A stretch of DNA of 16,183 nucleotides from Actinomycetota bacterium (GTDB lineage Bacteria > Actinomycetota > Actinomycetes > Nanopelagicales > Nanopelagicaceae). Numbering within the stretch: the stretch's first letter is position 1; every line of letters starts with the position of its first letter. The stretch spans positions 1-16,183 of the forward strand of contig WLME01000010.1 of assembly GCA_009700365.1 (NCBI GenBank), given 5' to 3'. Position numbers and translations under genes: made by a program. The notes under the pieces were generated by a model. The model had not been told where the DNA came from and did no database searches. It worked only from the letters and a program-made list of their open reading frames with translations. Below, piece after piece: positions 6,695 to 13,959 of this stretch.

Positions 6695-7870
6695 GTGCCG
6701 CTATCGAAGAAGAGAATTGGAATCGTCTGTCCTTATGGCTGGGATACACCGGGAGGTGTACAGAGCCACGTTTCAGATTTAGCAGAATATTTAATCCGGC
6801 AAGGCCATTTCGTCAGCGTTCTTGCACCTGCCATTCATGATGAAAATCTTCCGGATTACGTCACGAGCGCAGGAAGACCTATCGCTATTCCATATAACGG
6901 TGCTGTTGCGCGAGTACTTTTTGGTCCGATTGCCTTTGCGCGAGTTCGTCAATGGATTTCACAAGGAAGTTTTGATGTCTTGCATCTGCACGAACCTGCC
7001 ATCCCATCCATCTCTTTACTTGCGTGTTGGGCCGCTGAAGGCCCGATGGTCGGTACTTTTCACGCAGCGGCCAAGCGGCAGAAAGTAACATTTGCGGTTG
7101 CGCCGTTTCTCGAACCCGTGATTGAAAAACTGACAGCTCGTATAGCTGTGAGTGAAGCGGCCCGCGAAACTCTTACAGAGCATTTAGAAACAGATGCGAT
7201 AGTCGTCCCCAACGGAATCTACGCTTCGAAGTATCGAAATGGTGTAGTCGATCCCAAGTGGGCCGGAAATACATTGGGATTTATAGGGCGATTCGAGGAA
7301 CCGCGTAAGGGTCTTTCGGTGCTTATCGCTGCGCTCCCACAGATAATTGTGGAGATTCCGGATATCAAGATTTTTGTGGCAGGTCCAGGTGAAAGCTCTG
7401 AAATGCTCAAAGAGATGCAACCATCGTTACGTAGCCGATTCTTTTTCTTGGGAAGAATTTCTGAAGAAGAGAAAGCAAATTTCTTGACTTCAGTAGGTCT
7501 GTACATCGCACCAAATACTGGGGGAGAATCATTTGGAATAATTCTCGCCGAGGCACTTGCAGCAGGAGCCTCTGTCGTAGCGAGTGATATTCCCGCATTT
7601 GATTCACTCCTAGGCCACGGTCAATACGGAACACTTTTCAATTCCGAGGACCCCGATGATTTAGCGTCAAAAGTAATTGCTCTCTTTAAGGATGAATCAA
7701 CCCGCCAAGAAATTGCTGAGCGAGGCAAGGAATACGCACAATCATTTGATTGGGATGTAGTTGCAGATAAGATTTATGATGTTTATGAAATGGCGATGGT
7801 CGGCGGTTCAGGAGTTACCTTGTCATCAGAAAATCGTGCCTGGAATAAGCTCTTAGGAAGGCAGAGCTGA
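6695..7870 (+). CDS. pimA: phosphatidylinositol alpha-mannosyltransferase
   Basis: A GT4-family, GT-B fold enzyme that transfers mannose from GDP-mannose to phosphatidylinositol on the cytoplasmic face of the membrane, the first committed PIM step. The 391-residue protein has the PimA N terminus RIGIVCPYGWDTPGGVQSH with the GGVQ loop (Gly20-Gly21), LHLHEP (96-101), TFHAA (His123), the donor-phosphate site GRFEEPRKG (Arg199, Lys205) and the EX7E motif in GGESFGIILAEALAAG (Glu278, Glu286). Length agrees with mycobacterial PimA (386). The start is GTG with a strong GGAGG. Its stop overlaps the next gene by one base (TGATG), so translational coupling is likely. Confidence 0.95.
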   Translation: MPLSKKRIGIVCPYGWDTPGGVQSHVSDLAEYLIRQGHFVSVLAPAIHDENLPDYVTSAGRPIAIPYNGAVARVLFGPIAFARVRQWISQGSFDVLHLHEPAIPSISLLACWAAEGPMVGTFHAAAKRQKVTFAVAPFLEPVIEKLTARIAVSEAARETLTEHLETDAIVVPNGIYASKYRNGVVDPKWAGNTLGFIGRFEEPRKGLSVLIAALPQIIVEIPDIKIFVAGPGESSEMLKEMQPSLRSRFFFLGRISEEEKANFLTSVGLYIAPNTGGESFGIILAEALAAGASVVASDIPAFDSLLGHGQYGTLFNSEDPDDLASKVIALFKDESTRQEIAERGKEYAQSFDWDVVADKIYDVYEMAMVGGSGVTLSSENRAWNKLLGRQS

Positions 7871-8370
7871 TGAAATTTGTTGTGGTTCTCTTCATCATTG
7901 CGCTAGCTGCTTGGTATCTCTCCTATTCAGCCACACGACTTGATCGCCTGCACCACCGGGTAGAAACCAGTTGGGCAAATCTTGACGGGTTGTTACAGAG
8001 ACGAGCTGCGATTGCAATAGAAATCGCACGCTCAGAAATTTCAGATCCGGCTTCAGCAATGCTTCTTACCTTTGCAGCCCATCAAGCACGTGAGGCAAGT
8101 GTTCGAGATAGATCACAGGCAGAGACCGGACTATCTGGAGCACTTGGAATTTTACTTGAAGCATCCAACGAGATATCGGGAGAAATTGAAAAAGATCTCA
8201 TCCGCGAACTTCAGGAGTTGACGGAAAAGATCAAGATGGCCGTGGCAATACATGTTGACGCTGTAAACCGCACGCAATTGGTGAGAAAAAAGATCATCAA
8301 TCGAATTTTTCGCCTAGCTGGCACCGCTCCGGAACCAGTTACATATGAATTTGAAGGCGATGTCCTTTAG
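7870..8370 (+). CDS. LemA-like membrane-anchored coiled-coil protein
   Basis: A 166-residue protein with one N-terminal membrane segment (about 3-20, KFVVVLFIIALAAWYLSY) followed by a helical domain. The stretch RLDRLHHRVETSWANLDGLLQRR (about 23-46) matches the LemA pattern of a short Arg/Asn-rich helix, W, N/D-x-L and a basic end, and the helix near 140-160 (VDAVNRTQLVRKKIINRI) fits the LemA C-terminal helix. LemA proteins have no settled enzymatic role. From memory, a gene at this position beside pimA in mycobacteria (Rv2609c) has a similar N-terminal region fused to a NUDIX domain; here no NUDIX motif is present. It starts one base inside the pimA stop and overlaps the DUF3048 gene, so all three are probably co-translated. 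Confidence 0.7.
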   Translation: MKFVVVLFIIALAAWYLSYSATRLDRLHHRVETSWANLDGLLQRRAAIAIEIARSEISDPASAMLLTFAAHQAREASVRDRSQAETGLSGALGILLEASNEISGEIEKDLIRELQELTEKIKMAVAIHVDAVNRTQLVRKKIINRIFRLAGTAPEPVTYEFEGDVL

Positions 8371-9394
8371 GCGCGCCCTTATTGGTATTGCTGCTTTTCT
8401 TTCGGCAGCAATAGTCATAGTTGCGCTCTTAGCATCACGAGCTCAAATCTCAAGCGTCATTCCATTTATAGATTCGGTTCCCGAAAACTCAATCAGTTCT
8501 TTACCAGGAGGAGATGGTCCTGTTCTGGTGGTCAAGATTGATGACACCTCTCAGGCACGGCCACAGATTGGCTTAGAAGATGCTGACATCGTTTACATTG
8601 AACAGGTTGAAGGCGGGCTAACTCGACTCGCAGCGATTTTCTCTTCAAAGATCCCACAGAAAATTGGACCAGTCAGATCAGCGCGCATCTCCGATGTAGA
8701 GCTTCTTGCCCAGTACGGACATGTGGGTTTTGCTTACAGTGGGGTACAGAAAAAGATGCGCCCAGTTATTGACGCAGCAAACCTCGAAGATTTGGGAGCA
8801 CAAAAGCACTCAGCCACTATCTACACACATGATGATTCGAGGATTTCGCCATATGCAATGGTGTTAAGAGCAGATCTCATTATGGAATTTGCTAAAGATA
8901 AGGCGCTGAACATTGCGTCATCAAAGAATATGGGTTGGAAGTTTGGTGATTCACCACAGGGTGGAGTAGCAATTTCTTCTGTTCATTTATCATGGCCGGC
9001 AAGTTCCTATGATGCAATGTGGTCCCAAGAGGAAAATCGCTGGTTACTCAACAAGTCGGGCACTGCTGACTTCGCAGCGAGTGGAATCCAACTTGGTCCG
9101 AAAACTTTAGTCATTCAAAATGTTTCAATCACTGACTCCATCTACAAAGATAAAGTCGGGGGAGTTACGCCGTATTCAGCAACTGTCGGGACCGGAACCG
9201 GATTTATTTTGCGTGATGGCAAGTATTTCGAGGCAACGTGGACAAGGGCGGACGAGACGTCAGGCACCATATGGAAAACGTTAGATGGCACGGAGATTTC
9301 CTTTGCAAAAGGGCAGATTTGGGTGGCCCTCACGGATAAAGCTCCCGTTTTTACGACAATACCTGCGGATGCACCATCGCCGGCAACAAAGTAG
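8345..9394 (+). CDS. DUF3048 (YerB-like) extracytoplasmic protein
   Basis: A 349-residue protein with an N-terminal hydrophobic segment (about 10-30, RALIGIAAFLSAAIVIVALL) that acts as an anchor or uncleaved signal; no lipobox cysteine is present, unlike Bacillus YerB, which is a lipoprotein. The first DUF3048 domain is clear: VLVVKIDDTSQARPQIGLEDADIVY, EGGLTRLAAIF, GPVRSARISDVELL and FAYSGV (roughly 60-145). The C-terminal domain (about 220-335) ends in IWVALTDKAPV. Its function is unknown; family members lie outside the membrane. Two starts are possible: ATG 8345 (26-bp overlap with the LemA-like gene) or ATG 8360 (11-bp overlap, first codons before SFRRA). Neither has a well-spaced Shine-Dalgarno. 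Its TAG stop is part of the -10 box ahead of pdxS. Confidence 0.85.
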   Translation: MNLKAMSFRRALIGIAAFLSAAIVIVALLASRAQISSVIPFIDSVPENSISSLPGGDGPVLVVKIDDTSQARPQIGLEDADIVYIEQVEGGLTRLAAIFSSKIPQKIGPVRSARISDVELLAQYGHVGFAYSGVQKKMRPVIDAANLEDLGAQKHSATIYTHDDSRISPYAMVLRADLIMEFAKDKALNIASSKNMGWKFGDSPQGGVAISSVHLSWPASSYDAMWSQEENRWLLNKSGTADFAASGIQLGPKTLVIQNVSITDSIYKDKVGGVTPYSATVGTGTGFILRDGKYFEATWTRADETSGTIWKTLDGTEISFAKGQIWVALTDKAPVFTTIPADAPSPATK

Positions 9395-9397
9395 ACT
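9392..9397 (+). promoter_or_regulatory. -10 box for pdxS
   Basis: TAGACT begins with the stop codon of the DUF3048 gene. A start near 9404 would give a leader of about 29 nt carrying the GGAG ribosome binding site. No clear -35 hexamer is seen. This is the likely point where the pdxST unit becomes independent of the PIM operon. Confidence 0.45.
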
Positions 9398-9415
9398 GAG
9401 CGACCTACCGTCACC

Positions 9416-9431
9416 TTTCAAGGAGTTGAAA
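9416..9431 (+). promoter_or_regulatory. hairpin presenting the pdxS ribosome binding site
   Basis: TTTCAA (9416-9421) and TTGAAA (9426-9431) are perfectly complementary, and the 4-nt loop between them is exactly GGAG (9422-9425), 7 nt before ATG 9433. The stem is AT-rich and weak. The ribosome binding site itself is well supported; the hairpin's function is speculative. Confidence 0.55.
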
Positions 9432-9432
9432 T

Positions 9433-10320
9433 ATGTCTGAAGCAACTGGCACAGCGCGCGTAAAGCGTGGCATGGCTGAAATGCTTAAGGGTGGCGTAAT
9501 CATGGATGTGGTCAATGTCGAACAGGCGAAGATCGCAGAAGATGCTGGTGCCTGCGCCGTCATGGCTTTAGAGCGAGTCCCTGCAGATATTCGCGCACAA
9601 GGCGGAGTCGCTCGCATGTCAGATCCAGACATGATCGCAAAAATCCAAGCAGCAGTCTCTATTCCAGTAATGGCAAAGGTTCGTATTGGCCACTTTGTAG
9701 AGGCTCAAATAATCGAGAGCCTTGGCGTTGATTACATCGACGAGTCAGAAGTTCTTACCCCTGCTGATTACACAAACCATATTGATAAGTGGGATTTCAA
9801 AGTTCCCTTTGTCTGTGGAGCAACCAATCTAGGCGAAGCGCTTCGACGCATCAATGAAGGCGCTGCGATGATTCGATCCAAAGGTGAAGCAGGAACAGGC
9901 GATGTTTCAAATGCAATGACTCATATGCGCACAATCGGTGGCGAAATTCGTCGTCTTACCTCTATGCGCGAAGATGAACTGTATGTCGCCGCGAAAGAAC
10001 TTCAGGCTCCTTATGCACTCGTGAAGGAAGTAGCAGAAACCGGGAAGCTTCCCGTTGTTCTCTTTACAGCTGGAGGAATCGCAACTCCTGCGGATGCGGC
10101 GCTCATGATGCAAATGGGTGCTGACGGAGTCTTTATCGGTTCAGGAATTTTCAAATCGGGAAATCCTGCACATCGCGCGGCCGCATGCGTTAAGGCGACA
10201 ACATTCTTCAACGATGCAAAGGTATTAGCCGATGTTTCTCGTGGATTGGGTGATGCAATGGTGGGAATCAATGTTGCTGATATTCCGGTCCCTCACCGCC
10301 TCGCTGAGCGCGGTTGGTAA
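9433..10320 (+). CDS. pdxS: pyridoxal 5'-phosphate synthase subunit PdxS
   Basis: A TIM-barrel enzyme that forms PLP from ribose 5-phosphate, glyceraldehyde 3-phosphate and ammonia supplied by PdxT. The 295-residue protein is highly conserved: GGVIMDVVN with Asp25, PVMAKVRIGH with Lys82 (sugar-binding lysine), MIRSKGEAGTGD with Lys150 (second lysine) and AGGIATPADAALMMQMGADGVFIGSGIF with the phosphate-binding glycines. The numbering is one higher than in the Bacillus protein. ATG 9433 is fixed by GGAG 7 nt upstream. It is followed by pdxT after 26 nt. A complete de novo PLP route (DXP-independent) is thus encoded; PabC upstream is one PLP consumer. Confidence 0.98.
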   Translation: MSEATGTARVKRGMAEMLKGGVIMDVVNVEQAKIAEDAGACAVMALERVPADIRAQGGVARMSDPDMIAKIQAAVSIPVMAKVRIGHFVEAQIIESLGVDYIDESEVLTPADYTNHIDKWDFKVPFVCGATNLGEALRRINEGAAMIRSKGEAGTGDVSNAMTHMRTIGGEIRRLTSMREDELYVAAKELQAPYALVKEVAETGKLPVVLFTAGGIATPADAALMMQMGADGVFIGSGIFKSGNPAHRAAACVKATTFFNDAKVLADVSRGLGDAMVGINVADIPVPHRLAERGW

Positions 10321-10346
10321 TATAACAACGCCTCATTGAAGATTTT

Positions 10347-10919
10347 ATGAAAGTTGGAGTTCTCGCTTTACAAGGTGACTTTCGAGAGCACGTTCTGTCG
10401 ACATCTGAATGTGGACATGAACCTGTAGAAGTCCGAACTGTTGATCAACTTAATTCAGTTGATGCTCTTATCCTTCCTGGGGGAGAGTCAACAACAATTA
10501 TTAAGTTAGCCGAGTCTTTCGGGCTGCTCCTACCGATTAGGGAAAAGATCAAATCTGGGTTTCCCGTGTATGGCTCGTGTGCGGGAATGATTCTTTTAGC
10601 GGATCGAATTTTTGACGGAATTGATGGTCAACAAACTTTCGGCGGTATTGATATCACTGTGCGCAGAAATGCCTTTGGTCGTCAGGTCGATTCCTTTGAG
10701 TCAGATATCGAATTTAATGGAAAGTCTCTTCATACAGTCTTCATTCGCGCACCTTGGGTGGAAGAAGTCGGGCCCGGGGTAGAGGTTCTTTCGTCGGCTG
10801 CACATCACCCTGTCGCGGTTCGACAAGGTTCGCTCCTTGCCACAAGTTTCCACCCTGAATTAACAGGTGATCGCTCCGTGCATAGCTACTTTTTTGATGA
10901 GATCTGCAAAGCCCGATAA
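10347..10919 (+). CDS. pdxT: pyridoxal 5'-phosphate synthase glutaminase subunit PdxT
   Basis: A class I glutamine amidotransferase that releases ammonia from glutamine and channels it to PdxS; twelve copies of each form the complex in relatives. The 190-residue protein has the oxyanion/glutamine motif PGGESTT (44-50), nucleophile Cys78 in VYGSCAGM, and His169/Glu171 in SFHPELTGD, so the triad is intact. The start ATG 10347 begins with the conserved MKVGVLALQGDFREH. Only a weak GAAG site is upstream, so coupling with pdxS probably helps translation. TATAAC at 10321-10326 could be an extra -10, but this is weak. Confidence 0.97.
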   Translation: MKVGVLALQGDFREHVLSTSECGHEPVEVRTVDQLNSVDALILPGGESTTIIKLAESFGLLLPIREKIKSGFPVYGSCAGMILLADRIFDGIDGQQTFGGIDITVRRNAFGRQVDSFESDIEFNGKSLHTVFIRAPWVEEVGPGVEVLSSAAHHPVAVRQGSLLATSFHPELTGDRSVHSYFFDEICKAR

Positions 10920-10928
10920 AGTAAGGGT

Positions 10929-10934
10929 TAGATT
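10929..10934 (+). promoter_or_regulatory. possible -10 box for yebC
   Basis: TAGATT lies 28 nt before the yebC start, in the 43-nt gap after pdxT. A start near 10941 would leave a short leader with GAGGTG (10952-10957) placed 5 nt before ATG 10963. No -35 is recognisable. Confidence 0.35.
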
Positions 10935-10962
10935 TTTCGCTTATATCGATTGAGGTGTTCAA

Positions 10963-11715
10963 ATGTCAGGCCATTCCAAATGGGCAACAACTAAGCACAA
11001 GAAGGCTGTTATCGACAGCCGTCGTGCAAAGAATTTTGCAAAGCTCATTAAGGCAATTGAAGTAGCTGCTCGTAATGGTGGACCAGACGTTGATGGAAAT
11101 CCCACTTTGTTTGATGCAATTGCAAAAGCCAAGAAGAACTCGATGCCGGCGGATAATATTGAACGCGCCGTTAAACGCGGAGCGGGTCTCGAATCCGGTG
11201 GATCGGATTGGCAGACAATTATGTACGAAGGCTATGGCCCAAATGGCGTGGCAATCATGATCGAATGTTTATCAGATAATAGAAATAGAGCCGCCTCAGA
11301 AGTTCGCGTTGCCGTTACCCGCAATGGTGGATCGATGGCAGATCCAGGATCTGTCTCATATCTTTTCAATCGTAAAGGCGTAATCATTGTCAACAAAACT
11401 GCGTCGGTAACCGAGGATTCAATTCTCGAGGCCGCACTTGATGCAGGCGTTGAAGAGGTAAACGATTTGGGTGAATCCTTCGAAGTTGTCTGCGAGGCCA
11501 GTGACCTCGTTTCTGCACGAACGGCTCTTCAAGCTTCTGGAATCGATTATGAGTCCGCAGATTCGTCATTCCTTCCATCTATGCAGATTCCACTCGATGC
11601 CGAAGGCGCTCAGAAAGTATTTGAATTGATTGACGCGATAGAAGAGCTTGATGATGTTCAGAATGTGTACTCGAATTTCGATGTCTCTGACGAAGTTATG
11701 GCGAGCCTTTCCTAA
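10963..11715 (+). CDS. YebC/PmpR family transcription/translation factor
   Basis: A 250-residue YebC-family protein. The signature N terminus MSGHSKWATTKHKKAVIDSRR, then NFAKLIKAIEVAAR, NSMPADNIERAVKRG and YEGYGPNGVAIMIE are all present, with the acidic C-terminal domain ending in VYSNFDVSDEVM. Members have been described as DNA-binding regulators and, more recently, as factors that help ribosomes through difficult proline stretches; which applies here cannot be told. GAGGTG 5 nt upstream supports ATG 10963. It sits ahead of ruvCAB, a widespread arrangement in bacteria. Confidence 0.95.
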   Translation: MSGHSKWATTKHKKAVIDSRRAKNFAKLIKAIEVAARNGGPDVDGNPTLFDAIAKAKKNSMPADNIERAVKRGAGLESGGSDWQTIMYEGYGPNGVAIMIECLSDNRNRAASEVRVAVTRNGGSMADPGSVSYLFNRKGVIIVNKTASVTEDSILEAALDAGVEEVNDLGESFEVVCEASDLVSARTALQASGIDYESADSSFLPSMQIPLDAEGAQKVFELIDAIEELDDVQNVYSNFDVSDEVMASLS

Positions 11716-11734
11716 CTCTTTCCTGCTCAAGTCC

Positions 11735-11740
11735 TAGGCT
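11735..11740 (+). promoter_or_regulatory. -10 box for leaderless ruvC
   Basis: TAGGCT lies 8 nt before ATG 11749 in the 33-nt gap after yebC, with no Shine-Dalgarno sequence. It is the same hexamer as before thrS and the EF-G-like gene. It would drive the ruvCAB unit. Confidence 0.55.
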
Positions 11741-11748
11741 TAGAAGTT

Positions 11749-12303
11749 ATGAGCCACCCACAGAGACGCGTTCTTGGAGTAGATCCTGGCCTAACGCGTT
11801 GCGGAATTGGAATCGTTGAAGGTTCCATCGGAAGGCCACTTTCCCTCGTAGCAGTTGGTGTCATTCTCACTGCAGCAGACTTGCCACTAGAACAGAGATT
11901 GCTCCAGCTTGAATCCGAACTCGAGGAGTGGATATCTATTCATTCCCCAGACGTGATTGCAGTAGAAAGAGTTTTCTCCCAACATAATGTGCGGACAGTG
12001 ATGGGTACCGGGCAAGCTGCAGGTATAGCTCTATTGGTGGCTGCACGTCGAGGAATACCAGTAATGATGCACACGCCCTCAGAAGTCAAAGCTGCAGTGA
12101 CAGGATCTGGGCGAGCAAATAAAGCACAAGTGGCCGAGATGGTAAAAAGATTATTGAATTTAGATGTGATTCCTAAGCCTGTCGACAGCACCGATGCTTT
12201 AGCGCTTGCGATTTGTCATATCTGGCGTGGTGGTGGAAACTCTAAAATTGAAGCTGCACTCAAAGCAGAGAAATCGCGTCTAGCAAAGTTGGTTAAGAAA
12301 TGA
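11749..12303 (+). CDS. ruvC: crossover junction endodeoxyribonuclease RuvC
   Basis: The Holliday junction resolvase, an RNase H-fold dimer that nicks two opposite strands of the junction after RuvAB branch migration. The 184-residue protein keeps all four metal-binding acids: Asp12 in VLGVDPGLTRCG, Glu73 in VIAVERVFS, and Asp146 and Asp149 in DSTDALA, matching the E. coli set Asp7, Glu66, Asp138 and Asp141. NVRTVMGTGQAAG is the usual substrate-contact segment. It overlaps ruvA by ATGA (12300-12303). The start has no Shine-Dalgarno and is probably leaderless. The C-terminal tail is lysine-rich. Confidence 0.97.
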   Translation: MSHPQRRVLGVDPGLTRCGIGIVEGSIGRPLSLVAVGVILTAADLPLEQRLLQLESELEEWISIHSPDVIAVERVFSQHNVRTVMGTGQAAGIALLVAARRGIPVMMHTPSEVKAAVTGSGRANKAQVAEMVKRLLNLDVIPKPVDSTDALALAICHIWRGGGNSKIEAALKAEKSRLAKLVKK

Positions 12304-12908
12304 TTTCGCTTCTCAACGGAATTGTACGTTCGGTCGCTCTTGATAAAGCAATCGTTGAAGTCGGAGGCGTTGGTCTCAGCGTTTCAATTACTCACCACAC
12401 AAGTACGCAACTGAATCTCGGTACTCCTATTCAACTATTCACTTCACTTGTTGTCCGTGAAGATTCGCTTACACTCTTTGGATTTCTAGATGAAGAGACT
12501 CGGGCCACTTTCGAATTGGTGCAAACTGTTTCGGGAATCGGACCAAAGGTGGCACTTGCAATAATGGGATCTCTTTCACCACAAGCTTTAGCGCTAGCAA
12601 TCTCGCAAGAGGATATTAAGGCAATTGAAAAAGTGCCTGGGATCGGTCGAAAGGGAGCGCAACGTTTAATCCTCGAACTCAAAGGAAAGATCTCTGATTT
12701 TGGAACTTCGGAGAACGCGCGCATGCATCAGCCGTTATGGCGAGAACAATTGAGCTCAGCGCTCGTATCACTTGGGTTTTCGGCGAAAGATTCCGATATC
12801 GCAATCAATAAAGTTTTAGCCGATTATGCTGAAGAAGGCGTTGATCCCGCTTCTGCAGATTTATCTGATCTCTTAAAGCGGGCCCTTCAAACTGGAAGGC
12901 GAAGTTGA
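12300..12908 (+). CDS. ruvA: Holliday junction branch migration protein RuvA
   Basis: The DNA-binding tetramer that holds the Holliday junction square and loads RuvB. The 202-residue protein has an OB-fold N terminus (MISLLNGIVRSV, GGVGLSVSI), two helix-hairpin-helix motifs (VSGIGPKVALAIMG near 77-90 and VPGIGRKGAQRLILELKGK near 112-130) and a C-terminal RuvB-binding helical domain (ALVSLGFSAKDSDIAINK). The start overlaps ruvC, and the stop abuts or overlaps ruvB, so ruvCAB is one translationally coupled unit. Confidence 0.97.
   Translation: MISLLNGIVRSVALDKAIVEVGGVGLSVSITHHTSTQLNLGTPIQLFTSLVVREDSLTLFGFLDEETRATFELVQTVSGIGPKVALAIMGSLSPQALALAISQEDIKAIEKVPGIGRKGAQRLILELKGKISDFGTSENARMHQPLWREQLSSALVSLGFSAKDSDIAINKVLADYAEEGVDPASADLSDLLKRALQTGRRS
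12894..12899 (+). promoter_or_regulatory. ribosome binding site of ruvB
   Basis: GGAAGG lies 8 nt before ATG 12908 and supports that start over TTG 12905. A second purine-rich run, GAGGAGAGG (12914-12922), precedes GTG 12926, which is a less likely later start. Confidence 0.5.
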
Positions 12909-13948
12909 TGAATGAGGAGAGGGTGGTGAATCCGCAGAGCGCGACAGATGAGCTCGCGGCTGAACATGCTCTTCGCCCGAAAACGCTCAAAGATTTTATT
13001 GGTCAACATCGAGTTCGTCAGCAAATTGATGTACTTCTTAGAGCGGCGCGTAAACGTGATTCAGCAGCCGACCACATATTGCTCTCTGGTCCTCCAGGCT
13101 TGGGAAAGACAACTCTTGCAATGATTCTTGCTTCAGAGATGCAAACTCCAATTCGTATTACGAGTGGTCCAGCAATAACACATGCTGGAGATTTGGCTGC
13201 GATTTTATCTTCCCTGGTCGAAGGAGAGATTCTCTTTTTAGATGAGATTCACCGTCTCCCACGTCCGGCCGAGGAACTTCTTTATTTGGCGATGGAGGAT
13301 TTTCGAGTGGATGTGGTTGTTGGTAAAGGCCCTGGTGCAACTGCAATCCCACTTCAACTCCCGCGTTTTACATTGGTAGGTGCAACAACTCGCGCAGGAC
13401 TTCTGCCTTCTCCATTGCGCGACCGATTTGGTTTCACGGCTCACTTAGATTTTTATGAAGAATCAGAGCTTGAGGAAGTTATTTCACGGAGCGCAGTTCT
13501 TTTGGGGCTGACTATTGACAAGGATGCGATTGGTGAAATCGCAAGCCGTTCTCGTGGTACTCCGCGTATCTCCAATAGATTACTGAGACGGGTTCGTGAT
13601 TACGCACAAGTTAACGGATCAAATTCACTCACGCACTCAGATGCTCAAGCGGCCTTAGATATGTACGAGGTCGATGCAAAGGGTCTCGATCGTTTGGATA
13701 GATCTGTTTTATTGGCTCTGATTGAGAGATTCAATGGAGGACCTGTGGGGCTATCAACACTTGCAATAGCGGTGGGGGAAGAGACAGAGACCGTCGAGTC
13801 AGTTGCTGAGCCGTTCTTGGTACGAAATGGCTTTATGGCGCGAACTCCACGAGGTCGTGTGGCTACGGCGTTGGGATGGGAGCATGTGGGACGAACACCA
13901 CCTCCAGGAATCGCGACCCTTTTCGACACACCAGCGCCCGACGCCTAG
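12908..13948 (+). CDS. ruvB: Holliday junction branch migration ATPase RuvB
   Basis: A hexameric AAA+ motor that drives branch migration with RuvA. The 346-residue protein has Walker A GPPGLGKT (61-68), Walker B with DEIHR (112-116), sensor 1 GATTRAGLLPSPLRDRFG containing the arginine finger region, and sensor 2 GTPRISNRLLRRVRDYAQ. The C-terminal winged-helix ends with FMARTPRGRVATALGWEHVG. The length matches the family. ATG 12908 is preferred (GGAAGG 8 nt upstream, one-base overlap with the ruvA stop); TTG 12905 or GTG 12926 are alternatives that alter only the divergent N terminus. Its TAG stop is part of the -10 box ahead of secD. Confidence 0.97.
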   Translation: MNEERVVNPQSATDELAAEHALRPKTLKDFIGQHRVRQQIDVLLRAARKRDSAADHILLSGPPGLGKTTLAMILASEMQTPIRITSGPAITHAGDLAAILSSLVEGEILFLDEIHRLPRPAEELLYLAMEDFRVDVVVGKGPGATAIPLQLPRFTLVGATTRAGLLPSPLRDRFGFTAHLDFYEESELEEVISRSAVLLGLTIDKDAIGEIASRSRGTPRISNRLLRRVRDYAQVNGSNSLTHSDAQAALDMYEVDAKGLDRLDRSVLLALIERFNGGPVGLSTLAIAVGEETETVESVAEPFLVRNGFMARTPRGRVATALGWEHVGRTPPPGIATLFDTPAPDA

Positions 13949-13951
13949 ACT
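13946..13951 (+). promoter_or_regulatory. -10 box for leaderless secD
   Basis: TAGACT begins with the ruvB stop codon and lies 8 nt before ATG 13960. The gap reads as pyrimidines (CTCCTCTT), so there is no Shine-Dalgarno. No -35 is evident. Confidence 0.5.
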
Positions 13952-13959
13952 CTCCTCTT

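Noticed and set aside
6526..6840. Open frame of 104 codons across the acyltransferase-pimA junction
   Set aside because: It lies in a different frame over two recognised genes; its sequence has no recognisable motif.
13876..13959. Upstream extension of the secD frame
   Set aside because: It overlaps the conserved end of ruvB. The -10 box at 13946-13951 and the family N terminus point to ATG 13960.
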